Shown: positions 1-8,207 of the stretch, one piece after another
Layout: each line of letters begins with the position of its first letter
How positions within the stretch are numbered: the stretch's first letter is position 1
Origin: Rhodanobacter sp.
Lineage (GTDB): Bacteria; Pseudomonadota; Gammaproteobacteria; Xanthomonadales; Rhodanobacteraceae
NCBI GenBank assembly: GCA_022730075.1
Contig: DZBX01000006.1
Span: forward strand, 1 to 34,380
DNA: 34,380 nucleotides
Direction: 5' to 3'
The notes under the pieces: generated by a model
The model's database searches: none
Told to the model about the DNA's origin: nothing
Seen by the model: only the letters and a program-made list of their open reading frames with translations
Position numbers and translations under genes: made by a program

Positions 1-427
<427 letters not shown>

Positions 428-428
<1 letters not shown>

Positions 429-1144
429 TGGCGCGCATCAACCTACTTCCCTGGCGTGCGGAGCGGCGCAAGCAGCGCGAACGCGAATTTTTCATGCAGC
501 TTGGCGCGGCGGCGGCGGTCGCATTGGTGTTGGTGATTGGCTGGTCGATGTGGATGGGCATGCGCATCGACAACCAGACCGATCGCAACGCCTACCTGCA
601 AGGCCAGATCACGCAACTCAAGGCCGAGAACGAGCAGATCAAGAACCTCGACAAGGTGCGTGACCGCCTGCTGGCGCGCAAGAAAATCATCGAGGATCTG
701 CAAGCCAATCGCTCGCAGATGGTGCATCTGTTCGACGAACTGGTGAAGCGCACGCCGCCGTCGGTGCGGCTGACCTCGATGGCGCAGAAGGGCGAACAAC
801 TCACCCTGGATGGCGTCGCGCAGTCCAACGCGGCGGTGGCCGATTACATGCGCAACCTCGAAGCCTCGCCATGGCTTGGCGCCGCCGATCTGCAGAAGAC
901 CGAGAAAAAGGCTGGTGATTCGCGCATGCCTTACGATTTCGGACTCACGGTCAAGCTTGGCATGCCGAAAAACGCCGCTGCCGCTGAAGCCACGAGCAGT
1001 TTGGCATCCTTGCCGATCCCGGTCGTGCCGGGCGCACCGGCCAGCGCGGGTACGGCCAAGGCGTCCACGCATGCGGCAGTGCCTGCTGCGCCCGCGAGCG
1101 TCGCGAGCCATGTTGGCAGCGCCAAGCCAGGAGCGCAGCCGTGA
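428..1144 (+). CDS. pilN: Type IV pilus assembly protein PilN
   Basis: PilN is a bitopic inner-membrane protein. Its cytoplasmic N-terminus binds PilM and its periplasmic domain pairs with PilO. The 238-residue product begins MARINLLPWR, which carries the INLLPWR motif that docks into PilM. A single membrane helix follows at about residues 25-43, then a coiled coil (about 50-95), then a ferredoxin-like periplasmic domain to about residue 180. The last 50 or so residues are an Ala/Pro/Ser-rich tail that typical PilN proteins of about 200 residues lack. The start ATG overlaps the pilM stop, and the pilO start overlaps this stop (GTGA). Confidence 0.95.
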
Positions 1145-1794
1145 GTTTCCTCGACGATTTCCGCAGCCTCGACCGCAACAACATCGGCGCATGGCCGAAC
1201 ACGGTCAAGACCACGTTCACCGTGCTGGTGCTGGTGGTGATTCTTTTCTTTGGCTGGTGGTTCCACATCAGCAACCAGCAGGACAATTTGACCTCGCTGG
1301 CCAGCCAGGAAGATCAGCTCAAGCAGCAGTTCATCAAGGAACAGGAGCGCGCGGTCAACCTCGATGCGCTGAAGAAGCAACTCGCCGAGATGCAGGACAT
1401 GCTGCGTCAGATGTTGCGCCAGCTGCCCAGCAAGACCGAAATGCCCGAGTTGCTGGTGGACATTTCGCAGACCGCGCTGTCGGCCGGGTTGCAGACCGAC
1501 CTGTTCCAGCCCGAACCGGAAACGGTGAAAGAGTTCTATGCCGAAAAGCCCATCAAGCTGAAAATGATCGGCACCTACAACCAGTTCGGCACATTCATCA
1601 GTGGGGTTGCTTCGCTGCCGCGCGTGGTGATCCTGACCATGCACGATGTGTCGCTCAAGCCCCTGCCGGCCGCGGCCGGAAGCAAAGTTCCCAGCGAATT
1701 GCTGCAGCTCGAGGGCACGGTACGCACCTATCGCTATCTCGAGGAAGACGAAGGCGGCAAGGACCATGTTGAAGTCAGCAAGGGAGGCAAGTGA
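1141..1794 (+). CDS. pilO: Type IV pilus assembly protein PilO
   Basis: PilO is the inner-membrane partner of PilN; the heterodimer forms the periplasmic alignment collar that reaches PilP and the secretin. The protein has 217 residues. A cytoplasmic N-terminus (MSFLDDFRSLDRNNIGAWP) is followed by one membrane helix at about residues 23-42, a coiled coil at about 45-90 (rich in Q, K, E and L) and a ferredoxin-like domain. The segment GTYNQFGTFISGVASLPRVV is typical of the PilO core. The start is GTG, overlapping the pilN stop by four bases, and no in-frame ATG lies near enough to replace it. PilP starts one base after the stop. Confidence 0.95.
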   Translation: MSFLDDFRSLDRNNIGAWPNTVKTTFTVLVLVVILFFGWWFHISNQQDNLTSLASQEDQLKQQFIKEQERAVNLDALKKQLAEMQDMLRQMLRQLPSKTEMPELLVDISQTALSAGLQTDLFQPEPETVKEFYAEKPIKLKMIGTYNQFGTFISGVASLPRVVILTMHDVSLKPLPAAAGSKVPSELLQLEGTVRTYRYLEEDEGGKDHVEVSKGGK

Positions 1795-1795
1795 C

Positions 1796-2314
1796 ATGAT
1801 CAAGCTGCTTGCCCGATTGCTGGTGGTCTGCGCGGTTCTGGTGGTGCTCGCGGGTTGCACGCGCGGTACCTCCGACCTGCACGCGTGGGTTGCGCGGGAA
1901 AAGGCCAAGAGTGGCCCGCCATTGCCGCCGCTGCCGGTCATCAAGACCTTCGAGAGCTTCACCTACAACGATCAAAACATGCGCGACCCATTCAGCCCGA
2001 GTCCTCTGGAAACGGGTGGCTACAACAGCAATGGTCCGCGTCCGGATGCCAATCGTCCCAAGCAGCCGCTGGAAATGTTTCCGCTGGACTCGCTGAAGAT
2101 GGTCGGCACCATCGGTACGGGGCCTGGCGCACAGGCCTTGATCAAGGATCCGACTGGCGTGATTCATCGCGTCGTGATCGGCAATTACATGGGCCAGAGC
2201 GACGGACGGATCACCAAGGTCACGCCCGATCAAGTCGATCTGACCGAATTGGTACCGAACGGCAATGGCGGCTGGATGGAGCGCAAGGCCGAAATCGCGA
2301 TGAGCGAGCAATGA
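1796..2314 (+). CDS. pilP: Type IV pilus lipoprotein PilP
   Basis: PilP is an inner-membrane lipoprotein that bridges PilN/PilO to the periplasmic N0 domain of the PilQ secretin. The 172-residue product has a short signal peptide that ends in the lipobox LAGC, so Cys21 would be acylated. A proline-rich linker follows (PPLPPLPVIKTF), with the conserved segment MRDPFSP at about residues 61-67. The C-terminal beta domain contains LDSLKMVGTIG and GVIHRVVIGNYMG, typical of PilP. The start ATG lies one base after the pilO stop, with a GGGAGG Shine-Dalgarno sequence inside the end of pilO. Confidence 0.95.
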   Translation: MIKLLARLLVVCAVLVVLAGCTRGTSDLHAWVAREKAKSGPPLPPLPVIKTFESFTYNDQNMRDPFSPSPLETGGYNSNGPRPDANRPKQPLEMFPLDSLKMVGTIGTGPGAQALIKDPTGVIHRVVIGNYMGQSDGRITKVTPDQVDLTELVPNGNGGWMERKAEIAMSEQ

Positions 2315-2330
2315 GGACCCTGTGGGGGTG

Positions 2331-4613
2331 ATGTACATGACGACGCAAGCCATTCGCAAGAACGCATACACCTGGCGCACCCGCATGGCCGCTCTGCTGG
2401 CTGTGCTGCTGCTCGCTACGCTGCCCATCGGGGCGCAGGCTGGCACCCTCAAGGGTATGAGCTACCAGTCCCTGCCCGGTGGCAAGGTGGATGTCACCCT
2501 GCAATTCGACGGGGTGCCGCCGCAGCCGAGGATATTCACCACCGACGACCCACCACGCATCGCGGTGGATCTGGATGGCACCTCGTTGGCGCTGGCAAAG
2601 AGTCGGCTCAATGTCGGCAGCGGGGCGACCTCCAGCGTCACCGCGGTCGCCGCGGGCGGGCGCACGCGCATCGTCGTCGACTTGTTTCAACACGCCAACT
2701 ACACCACGCATGTTGACGGCGACAAGCTGATTCTCGCGATCGGCAGCGGCAATGGCGGTGCACTGGCGTCGAGCGCGATGGGCAATCCGAGCAAGGTGCT
2801 GCCGAACAGCCATTCGCTGGCCATCGCCAATATCGATTTCCAGCGCAACAAAGAGGGCGCCGGACAAGTGATCATCCGCTTCAGCGGCGCCGGCGCCAAC
2901 GTCGACATGCACCGCTCGGGCGATCACATGGTCGTCGATTTCGCCAACGCCACGCTGCCTCCGAAGCTGGCGCAGCGGCTTGATGTGAACGATTTCGCCA
3001 CGCCCGTCACCAGCATCACCACGCGCCCCGTGGCCAATGGCGCGCGCATGGACATCGCCGCGCGCGGGACGTTCGAGCCATCGGCGTACCAGAGCGGCGA
3101 CGAGTACGTGGTCGAGATCGCGCCCAAGCAGGTCCAGAAAGCTGCCGGTGTCATCGGCGATGTCAACAGCGCGGAACCCAAGTACACCGGTGCGCGCGTG
3201 ACTTTCAATTTCCAGGACATCCCCACGCGCTCGGCGCTGCAGTTGATCGCCGATGTGTCCAACCTCAACATCGTGGCCTCCGACAGCGTCGGCGGCAGTG
3301 TCACCTTGCGTCTTGTCAATGTGCCCTGGGATCAGGCGCTGGCGGTGATCATGCGTGCCAAGAGCCTCGGCATGCAGCGCGATGGCAATGTCATCTGGGT
3401 GGCACCGCAGACCGAATTGGCGGCGTATGAGCGCGCCAAGGCGGAAACCCGCATGCAGGCCGAGGAAGCCGCGCCGCTGGTCACCGACTACATCCCGATC
3501 AGCTATGGCAAAGCCTCGACCATCGCGCAGTTGCTGACGCAGAAGAGTTTGCAGAACACGGCAAGTGGCGGCGCCGGTGCCAACGCCAACCGCGGTTTTC
3601 TGTCCTCGCGCGGCAGCGTCACCTTCGACAATCGCACCAACACCTTGATCGTCAGTGACATTCCGCAGAAGATCCGCGAGATTCGCGCGCTGGTCGCGGT
3701 GCTGGATCGCCCGGTCAAGCAGGTGCTGATCGAATCACGCATCGTGATCGCCAGCAACAGCTTCACGCGCGAGCTCGGTGCGCAGTTCGGCGCCAGCGGG
3801 TTCATGACCAACCCGAGCGGACAACTGCTATCCACGGGTTCGTCGATCGGCAGCGACGGCACTGCGGGTCTGATCAACAGCGTCGCGGCGCAGAATACGG
3901 TGACCGCGCAGAACCAGCTCAACCAGCAGTACGCGGCGCAGACCGGCGGTACCGCGCCGCAGCCCACTTTGCCACCGGCCATCACCTTTCCGGGTGGACT
4001 CAATGTGAACTTGCCGATCGCGAGTCCTGCCGGCAGCTTCGGCTTGGCCATCCTGGGTTCCAACTACCTGCTCAATCTGGAGCTGCAGGCGGCGCAGACC
4101 GAGGGCAAGAGCGAAACCATTTCCAGCCCGCGCGTGATCACCGCCAACCAGCAAATGGCGACCATCAAGCAGGGTCAGGAAGTTGGCTACGTCACCTATC
4201 AGAACGCACCAGGTGGTGCGGCAGGCGCGGGTGCTGGTACCGCGACAGTGCAGTTCAAGAACATCGTGCTGCAGTTGCAGGTCACGCCGACCATCACCGC
4301 CGATGGCCGTATCTACCTCGAGCTGGATGTGAAGAAGGACGATCTGGCGGGATTCATCAACAATCCCGGCGGCGGGCAGGTTCCAGAGATCGACACACGC
4401 CAGATCCAGACGGGTGTGCTGCTCGACAACGGCCAGACCGTGGTGCTCGGTGGCATTACCGACGTGACCAAGAGCAATACGATGACCAAGGTGCCGCTGC
4501 TGGGCGATATTCCGGGCCTCGGCGCATTGTTCAGGCAGACCAGTCGAAACAATACCAAGGATGAACTGCTGATCTTCGTCACGCCGCGGATTCTCGACGA
4601 CAGTCTGAAATAG
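2331..4613 (+). CDS. pilQ: Type IV pilus outer-membrane secretin PilQ
   Basis: PilQ is the secretin ring through which the pilus crosses the outer membrane. The product is about 760 residues. It has an N-terminal signal peptide ending near AQAG, two AMIN domains that bind peptidoglycan (about 40-260), a secretin/TonB short N-terminal domain (VTFNFQDIPTRSALQLIADV), an N1 domain, and the secretin core. The core shows VLIESRIVIA, the VxxGxxVPL-like run VVLGGITD...KVPLLGDIPGLGALF, and the closing LLIFVTPRIL. The start is uncertain: GTG 2322, ATG 2331 and ATG 2337 are in frame, with GAGGA and GGGGGT upstream. I chose 2331. A rho-independent terminator follows, so this ends the pil operon. Confidence 0.95.
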   Translation: MYMTTQAIRKNAYTWRTRMAALLAVLLLATLPIGAQAGTLKGMSYQSLPGGKVDVTLQFDGVPPQPRIFTTDDPPRIAVDLDGTSLALAKSRLNVGSGATSSVTAVAAGGRTRIVVDLFQHANYTTHVDGDKLILAIGSGNGGALASSAMGNPSKVLPNSHSLAIANIDFQRNKEGAGQVIIRFSGAGANVDMHRSGDHMVVDFANATLPPKLAQRLDVNDFATPVTSITTRPVANGARMDIAARGTFEPSAYQSGDEYVVEIAPKQVQKAAGVIGDVNSAEPKYTGARVTFNFQDIPTRSALQLIADVSNLNIVASDSVGGSVTLRLVNVPWDQALAVIMRAKSLGMQRDGNVIWVAPQTELAAYERAKAETRMQAEEAAPLVTDYIPISYGKASTIAQLLTQKSLQNTASGGAGANANRGFLSSRGSVTFDNRTNTLIVSDIPQKIREIRALVAVLDRPVKQVLIESRIVIASNSFTRELGAQFGASGFMTNPSGQLLSTGSSIGSDGTAGLINSVAAQNTVTAQNQLNQQYAAQTGGTAPQPTLPPAITFPGGLNVNLPIASPAGSFGLAILGSNYLLNLELQAAQTEGKSETISSPRVITANQQMATIKQGQEVGYVTYQNAPGGAAGAGAGTATVQFKNIVLQLQVTPTITADGRIYLELDVKKDDLAGFINNPGGGQVPEIDTRQIQTGVLLDNGQTVVLGGITDVTKSNTMTKVPLLGDIPGLGALFRQTSRNNTKDELLIFVTPRILDDSLK

Positions 4614-4641
4614 AATTCCGGATCGACGCGAGCAGATGATG

Positions 4642-4665
4642 AGGCGGCCTTCGGGCCGCCTTTTT
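4642..4665 (+). terminator. Rho-independent terminator of the pil operon
   Basis: A perfect 8-bp stem, AGGCGGCC/GGCCGCCT, is closed by a TTCG tetraloop and followed by a run of five T. It lies 29 bases after the pilQ stop, a classic intrinsic terminator. Confidence 0.93.
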
Positions 4666-4669
4666 CTGT

Positions 4670-4691
4670 GGTGCGCCCGGCAGGGCGCACC
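4670..4691. repeat. Perfect 9-bp inverted repeat after the terminator
   Basis: GGTGCGCCC (4670-4678) and GGGCGCACC (4683-4691) are separated by four bases. The hairpin has no T run on the plus side, so it is not a second classic terminator. It may support termination or protect an mRNA 3' end. The DNA from 4692 to about 4870 holds nothing else that I can recognise. Confidence 0.6.
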
Positions 4692-4877
4692 TGCTTGGAT
4701 GTGAAAGTCCTCTATCCACCCGGCAATGGGAAGGATGAGCGGAAGGCAAGGGCGTTTCGGGCGACCGGACGTCTGCAGGAAGCCGGAAGCAAAACGCTGG
4801 CCTGACGAACAGGAAGCGGATACGAGGCGACACGTTGGGGTGAGGCCCGTGATCGATGTGCCGACGCGCGCATGTTC

Positions 4878-4886
4878 TGGTATAAG
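4878..4886 (+). promoter_or_regulatory. Extended -10 promoter of the feo operon
   Basis: TGGTATAAG fits an extended -10 element (TGn followed by TATAAG). No good -35 hexamer lies 17 bases upstream, as is common for extended -10 promoters. Transcription would start near 4892, inside the adjoining Fur-like site, so the in-frame ATG at 4872 cannot be the feoA start. Confidence 0.6.
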
Positions 4887-4887
4887 A

Positions 4888-4908
4888 TGCGAATAATTCC
4901 TATCCGCA
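4888..4908. promoter_or_regulatory. Probable Fur box
   Basis: This 21-bp imperfect palindrome has arms TGCGAATAAT and CTATCCGCA-type sequence, with seven of ten positions paired. It resembles the GATAATGATAATCATTATC-type Fur operator in its TGCGAAT form. It overlaps the predicted transcription start of a ferrous-iron uptake operon, where iron-loaded Fur would be expected to repress. The call combines sequence fit with context. Confidence 0.55.
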
Positions 4909-4916
4909 AATGCCGC

Positions 4917-5246
4917 ATGTCCGCCATTTTGCCCGTTGCGCGCACTTCACCGCCTGTCGCGCCCGATCACACAGAACCGTGCGCGTTGCCGCAGGCATTG
5001 TCGACACTACCGCGTGGCGCATGTGCCGAGGTGCATGACCTGCAGGGCGGAGCAGGTGACGATGCATTGCTGGTGCGCCTGGCAGCACTGGGTTTCGTGG
5101 CGGGAGAATCGGTGCGCGTGCTTGCCCATGGGCCCATCGGCCGCGAGCCACTTCTGATACAGGTTGGACATACACGTTTCGCGCTGCGCCGTCGCGAAGC
5201 GGAGCGGATCATGGTCCTGCAGCGTGCGGATCAGGGGCGGCGATGA
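4917..5246 (+). CDS. feoA: Ferrous iron transport protein FeoA
   Basis: FeoA is a small cytoplasmic SH3-like protein required for Fe2+ uptake by FeoB. The 109-residue product has a non-conserved N-terminus of about 35 residues and then the FeoA domain: LSTLPRGACAEVHDL, a segment with LAALGFVAGESVRVLAHGPI, and the ending LLIQVGHTRFALRRREAERI. FeoA proteins are often about 75-85 residues, so the true start might be a later GTG or TTG. ATG 4917 was chosen because an earlier in-frame ATG (4872) lies upstream of the promoter. No clear Shine-Dalgarno sequence precedes 4917. The stop overlaps feoB as ATGA. Confidence 0.88.
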   Translation: MSAILPVARTSPPVAPDHTEPCALPQALSTLPRGACAEVHDLQGGAGDDALLVRLAALGFVAGESVRVLAHGPIGREPLLIQVGHTRFALRRREAERIMVLQRADQGRR

Positions 5247-7072
5247 ATACGGCGATGGATACATTACGCATCGCCTTGGTCGGTAATCCGAATTGTGGCA
5301 AGACCGCACTGTTCAATTTACTTACTGGAAGCCGACAGAAGGTTGCCAATTACGCGGGCGTGACCGTCGAGCGCAAGGAAGGCAGCTATGTCTCGCCATC
5401 CGGTCGCAGCGTGCATGTATTGGACTTGCCCGGCGCCTACAGCTTGGCGGCAACCTCGCCGGACGAAGTCATCACGCGCGAAGTGTGCCTGGGTACACGT
5501 CCAGAAATCTTGCCCGCGGATCTGATCATCTGCGTGGTGGATGCCACCAATCTGCGCCTGCATCTGCGTTTTGCCATGGAACTGCGTGTGCTGGGTCGGC
5601 CCATGCTGCTGGTCTTGAATCAGATGGATGCTGCACAACGGCGCGGCATCCGCATCGACGTTGCGCAATTGGCATGCGAACTGGAAATGCCCGTGGTGCC
5701 AACAATCGCCGTGCGTCGTGCAGGCGCTGCGGCGCTGGTGTCAATGCTGGATGGCCCATTGCCGGCGCCGCCCTCTGCACCCCCGGCTGACTTGCACGCG
5801 GAGGTTCGTCGGATCATGCGTGGCACGGTCGAGATGTCCGCAGACATGAGTCGGATCGAAGATCGGCTCGACCGCGTGTTGTTGCATCCGGTAGCCGGCC
5901 TGTTGATTCTTGCGGCCACGCTGCTGTTGATGTTTCAGGCAGTGTTCGCCTGGGCGCAGCCGCTGATGGATGCCATCGAGTGGGCGGTGAACGCGCTCGG
6001 CGCGTGGGTGCATGCGCTGATGCCGACTGGCGCGCTGGCCTCATTGCTGGGCGATGGCGTGATCGCTGGTGCCGGCAGCGTGCTGGTGTTTCTGCCGCAG
6101 ATCCTGATCCTCTTTCTATTCATCCTGCTGCTGGAGGAATCCGGTTATCTGCCACGCGCAGCGTTTCTGCTCGATCGTCTGATGCGCAGTGCCGGACTCA
6201 GCGGGCGCGCCTTCATTCCGCTGCTTTCCAGCTTTGCCTGTGCGGTGCCTGGCATCATGGCTGCGCGCAGCATCGAGAATCCGCGCGAGCGCCTCGCCAC
6301 GATCATGGTGGCGCCGTTGATGACCTGCTCGGCACGATTGCCGGTCTACGCGCTGCTGATCGCGGCTTTCGTGCCGCAGCGAGATGTGTGGCACGTACTC
6401 AATTTGCAGGGTTTGGTGCTGTTCGCGTTGTACGCGGCGGGCATCCTGTCGGCGCTGCTGGTGGCGTTCGTGCTCAAGCGTTTCGCCGGCCAGGGCGCCG
6501 ACGCGCACTTGCTGATGGAACTGCCAGCTTATCGCCTGCCGCGTCTGCGCAATCTCGCGCTCGGCTTGTGGGAGCGCATGCGCATTTTCATCAAGCGCGT
6601 CGGCGGCAACATCCTGGCGTTGAGCATCTTGCTGTGGTTTTTGGCCAGCTATCCGGCGGCGCCGGTGGGCGCCACGCTGCCAGCCATCGACTACAGCTTT
6701 GCCGGACAGATCGGGCGCTGGCTGCAGCCGCTGTTCGCGCCGCTTGGTTTCAGTTGGCAGATTGTGGTTGCGTTGATTCCAGGAATGGCTGCGCGCGAGG
6801 TCGCCGTAGGTGCGCTGGCGACGGTGTACGCCGTGGGCACCGATGGCGGACAGAGCGCTCTGGCTGCAACGATCGCCACGCAATGGTCGCTGGCCACGGC
6901 GTTCGCCCTGCTGGCATGGTATGTGTTCGCACCGCAGTGCATCGCCACGCTGGCCGTGATCCGCCGCGAAACCAATTCGTGGCGCATCGTGGCGTGGACA
7001 ACCGGTTATTTGTTCGCGCTGGCCTATGCGGCAGCGCTGTTCACCTATCAATTGACGCGCTGGCTGACATGA
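5243..7072 (+). CDS. feoB: Ferrous iron transporter FeoB
   Basis: FeoB is the GTPase-coupled inner-membrane Fe2+ permease. The product has 609 residues, shorter than the 773-residue E. coli protein. The N-terminal G domain shows G1 GNPNCGKT (14-21), G2 Thr41 in GVTVERK, G3 DLPG (61-64) and G4 NQMD (126-129). After a short linker region the membrane part begins at about residue 215 and carries the two Gate-type repeats (for example GAGSVLVFLPQILILF, SFACAVPGIMAARSIENPRE and GMAAREVAVGALATVY). It overlaps feoA upstream and a small Cys-rich gene downstream, each by ATGA, so all three are probably one Fur-controlled operon. Confidence 0.96.
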   Translation: MNTAMDTLRIALVGNPNCGKTALFNLLTGSRQKVANYAGVTVERKEGSYVSPSGRSVHVLDLPGAYSLAATSPDEVITREVCLGTRPEILPADLIICVVDATNLRLHLRFAMELRVLGRPMLLVLNQMDAAQRRGIRIDVAQLACELEMPVVPTIAVRRAGAAALVSMLDGPLPAPPSAPPADLHAEVRRIMRGTVEMSADMSRIEDRLDRVLLHPVAGLLILAATLLLMFQAVFAWAQPLMDAIEWAVNALGAWVHALMPTGALASLLGDGVIAGAGSVLVFLPQILILFLFILLLEESGYLPRAAFLLDRLMRSAGLSGRAFIPLLSSFACAVPGIMAARSIENPRERLATIMVAPLMTCSARLPVYALLIAAFVPQRDVWHVLNLQGLVLFALYAAGILSALLVAFVLKRFAGQGADAHLLMELPAYRLPRLRNLALGLWERMRIFIKRVGGNILALSILLWFLASYPAAPVGATLPAIDYSFAGQIGRWLQPLFAPLGFSWQIVVALIPGMAAREVAVGALATVYAVGTDGGQSALAATIATQWSLATAFALLAWYVFAPQCIATLAVIRRETNSWRIVAWTTGYLFALAYAAALFTYQLTRWLT

Positions 7073-7314
7073 CGGCCTTGCTGCAAAACCTATGCGTGGG
7101 CTTGGTGGTGGGAGCTGCGGTGGCGGTTTTGTTGCGACGCTGCTTGCCGCGACAAGCCATGCGCAGGGCAGTCGGGCACGTGCTTGTGCGTGTGCCTTCG
7201 CATCGTGTGCGGGAGTTGGCGCGCCGTTTGCTGACGCCGTCCACGCCACAGCCTGCGGCGGGTTGCGGTGCTGGCTGTCCGAGTTGTGGCGGCTGCGCAC
7301 TCAAGAAGCGCTGA
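7069..7314 (+). CDS. Small Cys-rich membrane protein of the feo operon
   Basis: This 81-residue protein starts at an ATG overlapping the feoB stop (ATGA). It has one predicted membrane helix at about residues 8-23 (LCVGLVVGAAVAVLL), a basic arginine-rich middle (RVPSHRVRELARRLL), and a C-terminal cysteine cluster GCGAGCPSCGGCALKKR. The arrangement recalls the small FeoC or FeoB-associated Cys-rich proteins that follow feoB in other bacteria, although it is not the winged-helix FeoC of E. coli. The cysteines could bind iron or an Fe-S cluster and sense or assist FeoB; that is inference. The gene is real by its tight coupling and the sensible membrane-plus-cysteine design. Confidence 0.82.
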   Translation: MTALLQNLCVGLVVGAAVAVLLRRCLPRQAMRRAVGHVLVRVPSHRVRELARRLLTPSTPQPAAGCGAGCPSCGGCALKKR

Positions 7315-7385
7315 CGATATGCGCTGGCCGTGGCGCGGATATCCTGGTGTCGCGACCCCTCTGGCGGGTCTTGCGGTCTTGCTCC

Positions 7386-7413
7386 AAAAAGGCACCCGAC
7401 CGAGGCCGGGTGC
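7386..7413 (-). terminator. Rho-independent terminator of the peroxiredoxin gene
   Basis: Read on the minus strand, GCACCCG...CGGGTGC forms a 7-bp stem (7392-7398 with 7407-7413), followed by CCTTTTT. It lies 24 bases past the peroxiredoxin stop. It has no T run on the plus strand, so it would not end feo transcription by this mechanism. Confidence 0.8.
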
Positions 7414-7436
7414 GGATGGGGCGGGTACTGCCGCGA

Positions 7437-8084
7437 TTACAGCGATTTCTTGCAGAAGTACCAGTCGCTGCATTCATAACCTTCGCCGGCGCGTTTCTCG
7501 GCTGCTTCCTGCGTTTGCGGCGGCGGCACGATGACTTTGTCGCCGGGCTGCCAGCTCTCGGGGGTGGCCACGCCGTGCTTGTCAGAGGTCTGCAGCGCGG
7601 TCACCAGACGCAGGAACTCGGGAATCGAGCGGCCGTTGCTCATCGGGTAATAGACCATCGCACGCAGGATGCCCTTGTCGTCGATGATGAAGGTGGCGCG
7701 CACGGCCGAGGTGTCCGAGGCGCCGGGCTGGATCATGCCGTAGGCATTGGCCACGCGCATGGACAGATCCTCGATGATCGGGAAGGGGATCTCGACGCCG
7801 AACTTGTCCTTGATCGCGCGTGCCCAGGCGATGTGCGCGTAATTGCTGTCGATGGACAGCCCGAGCAGCTCGCAATCGAGTTTCTTGAATTCAGGATAGG
7901 CCTTGGCGAATGCCATGAACTCGGTGGTGCACACCGGGGTGAAATCGGCCGGATGCGAGAACAGGACCAGCCACTTGCCCTTGTAGTCGGACAGTTTCCT
8001 GGGGCCGTGGGTGGTCTTGGTTTCGAATGCAGGCGCTGGTTCGTTCAGGCGTGGCAGGACGGTGGGGCTCGCTGTCTCGTTCAT
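7437..8084 (-). CDS. Peroxiredoxin, Prx6 (1-Cys) type
   Basis: This thiol peroxidase would reduce H2O2 or organic hydroperoxides in the cytoplasm. The protein has 215 residues. The AhpC/TSA domain carries HPADFTPVC with peroxidatic Cys52, and the Prx6-type C-terminal domain follows (YYPMSNGRS, LQTSDKHGVATPESWQPGD). The tail ends YECSDWYFCKKSL, with two more cysteines at 205 and 211, as in bacterial and archaeal Prx6 proteins where they may resolve the disulfide. The start ATG at 8084 is preceded by CTGGAG at good spacing; an upstream in-frame ATG (8201) would add an unrelated extension across the promoter. The gene stands alone, with its own terminator and a palindrome upstream. Confidence 0.95.
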   Translation of the reverse strand: MNETASPTVLPRLNEPAPAFETKTTHGPRKLSDYKGKWLVLFSHPADFTPVCTTEFMAFAKAYPEFKKLDCELLGLSIDSNYAHIAWARAIKDKFGVEIPFPIIEDLSMRVANAYGMIQPGASDTSAVRATFIIDDKGILRAMVYYPMSNGRSIPEFLRLVTALQTSDKHGVATPESWQPGDKVIVPPPQTQEAAEKRAGEGYECSDWYFCKKSL

Positions 8085-8120
8085 GGGGTTCTCCAGGTGG
8101 GTGAGTCGGGTTTGCATTGA

Positions 8121-8136
8121 ATTAGCGATCGCTAAT
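8121..8136. promoter_or_regulatory. Perfect 16-bp palindrome upstream of the peroxiredoxin gene
   Basis: ATTAGCGATCGCTAAT is a perfect palindrome centred about 44 bases before the peroxiredoxin start, with a further half-site TTAGCGAT at 8146-8153. It sits where the core promoter should be and contains a T-N11-A dyad of the kind bound by LysR-type regulators. The regulator cannot be named from sequence; OxyR is one possibility given the gene. Confidence 0.6.
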
Positions 8137-8207
8137 GTTTGTAACTTAGCGATGCGCGGGCAATGGTGCCAATCGAATATTGCGATTCGTCCGATGGGCA
8201 ATGACTA

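Noticed and set aside
5980-7068. Long frame overlapping feoB ahead of the small Cys-rich gene
   Set aside because: Only its last 81 codons, from ATG 7069, form a plausible protein; the rest is an out-of-frame reading of feoB.
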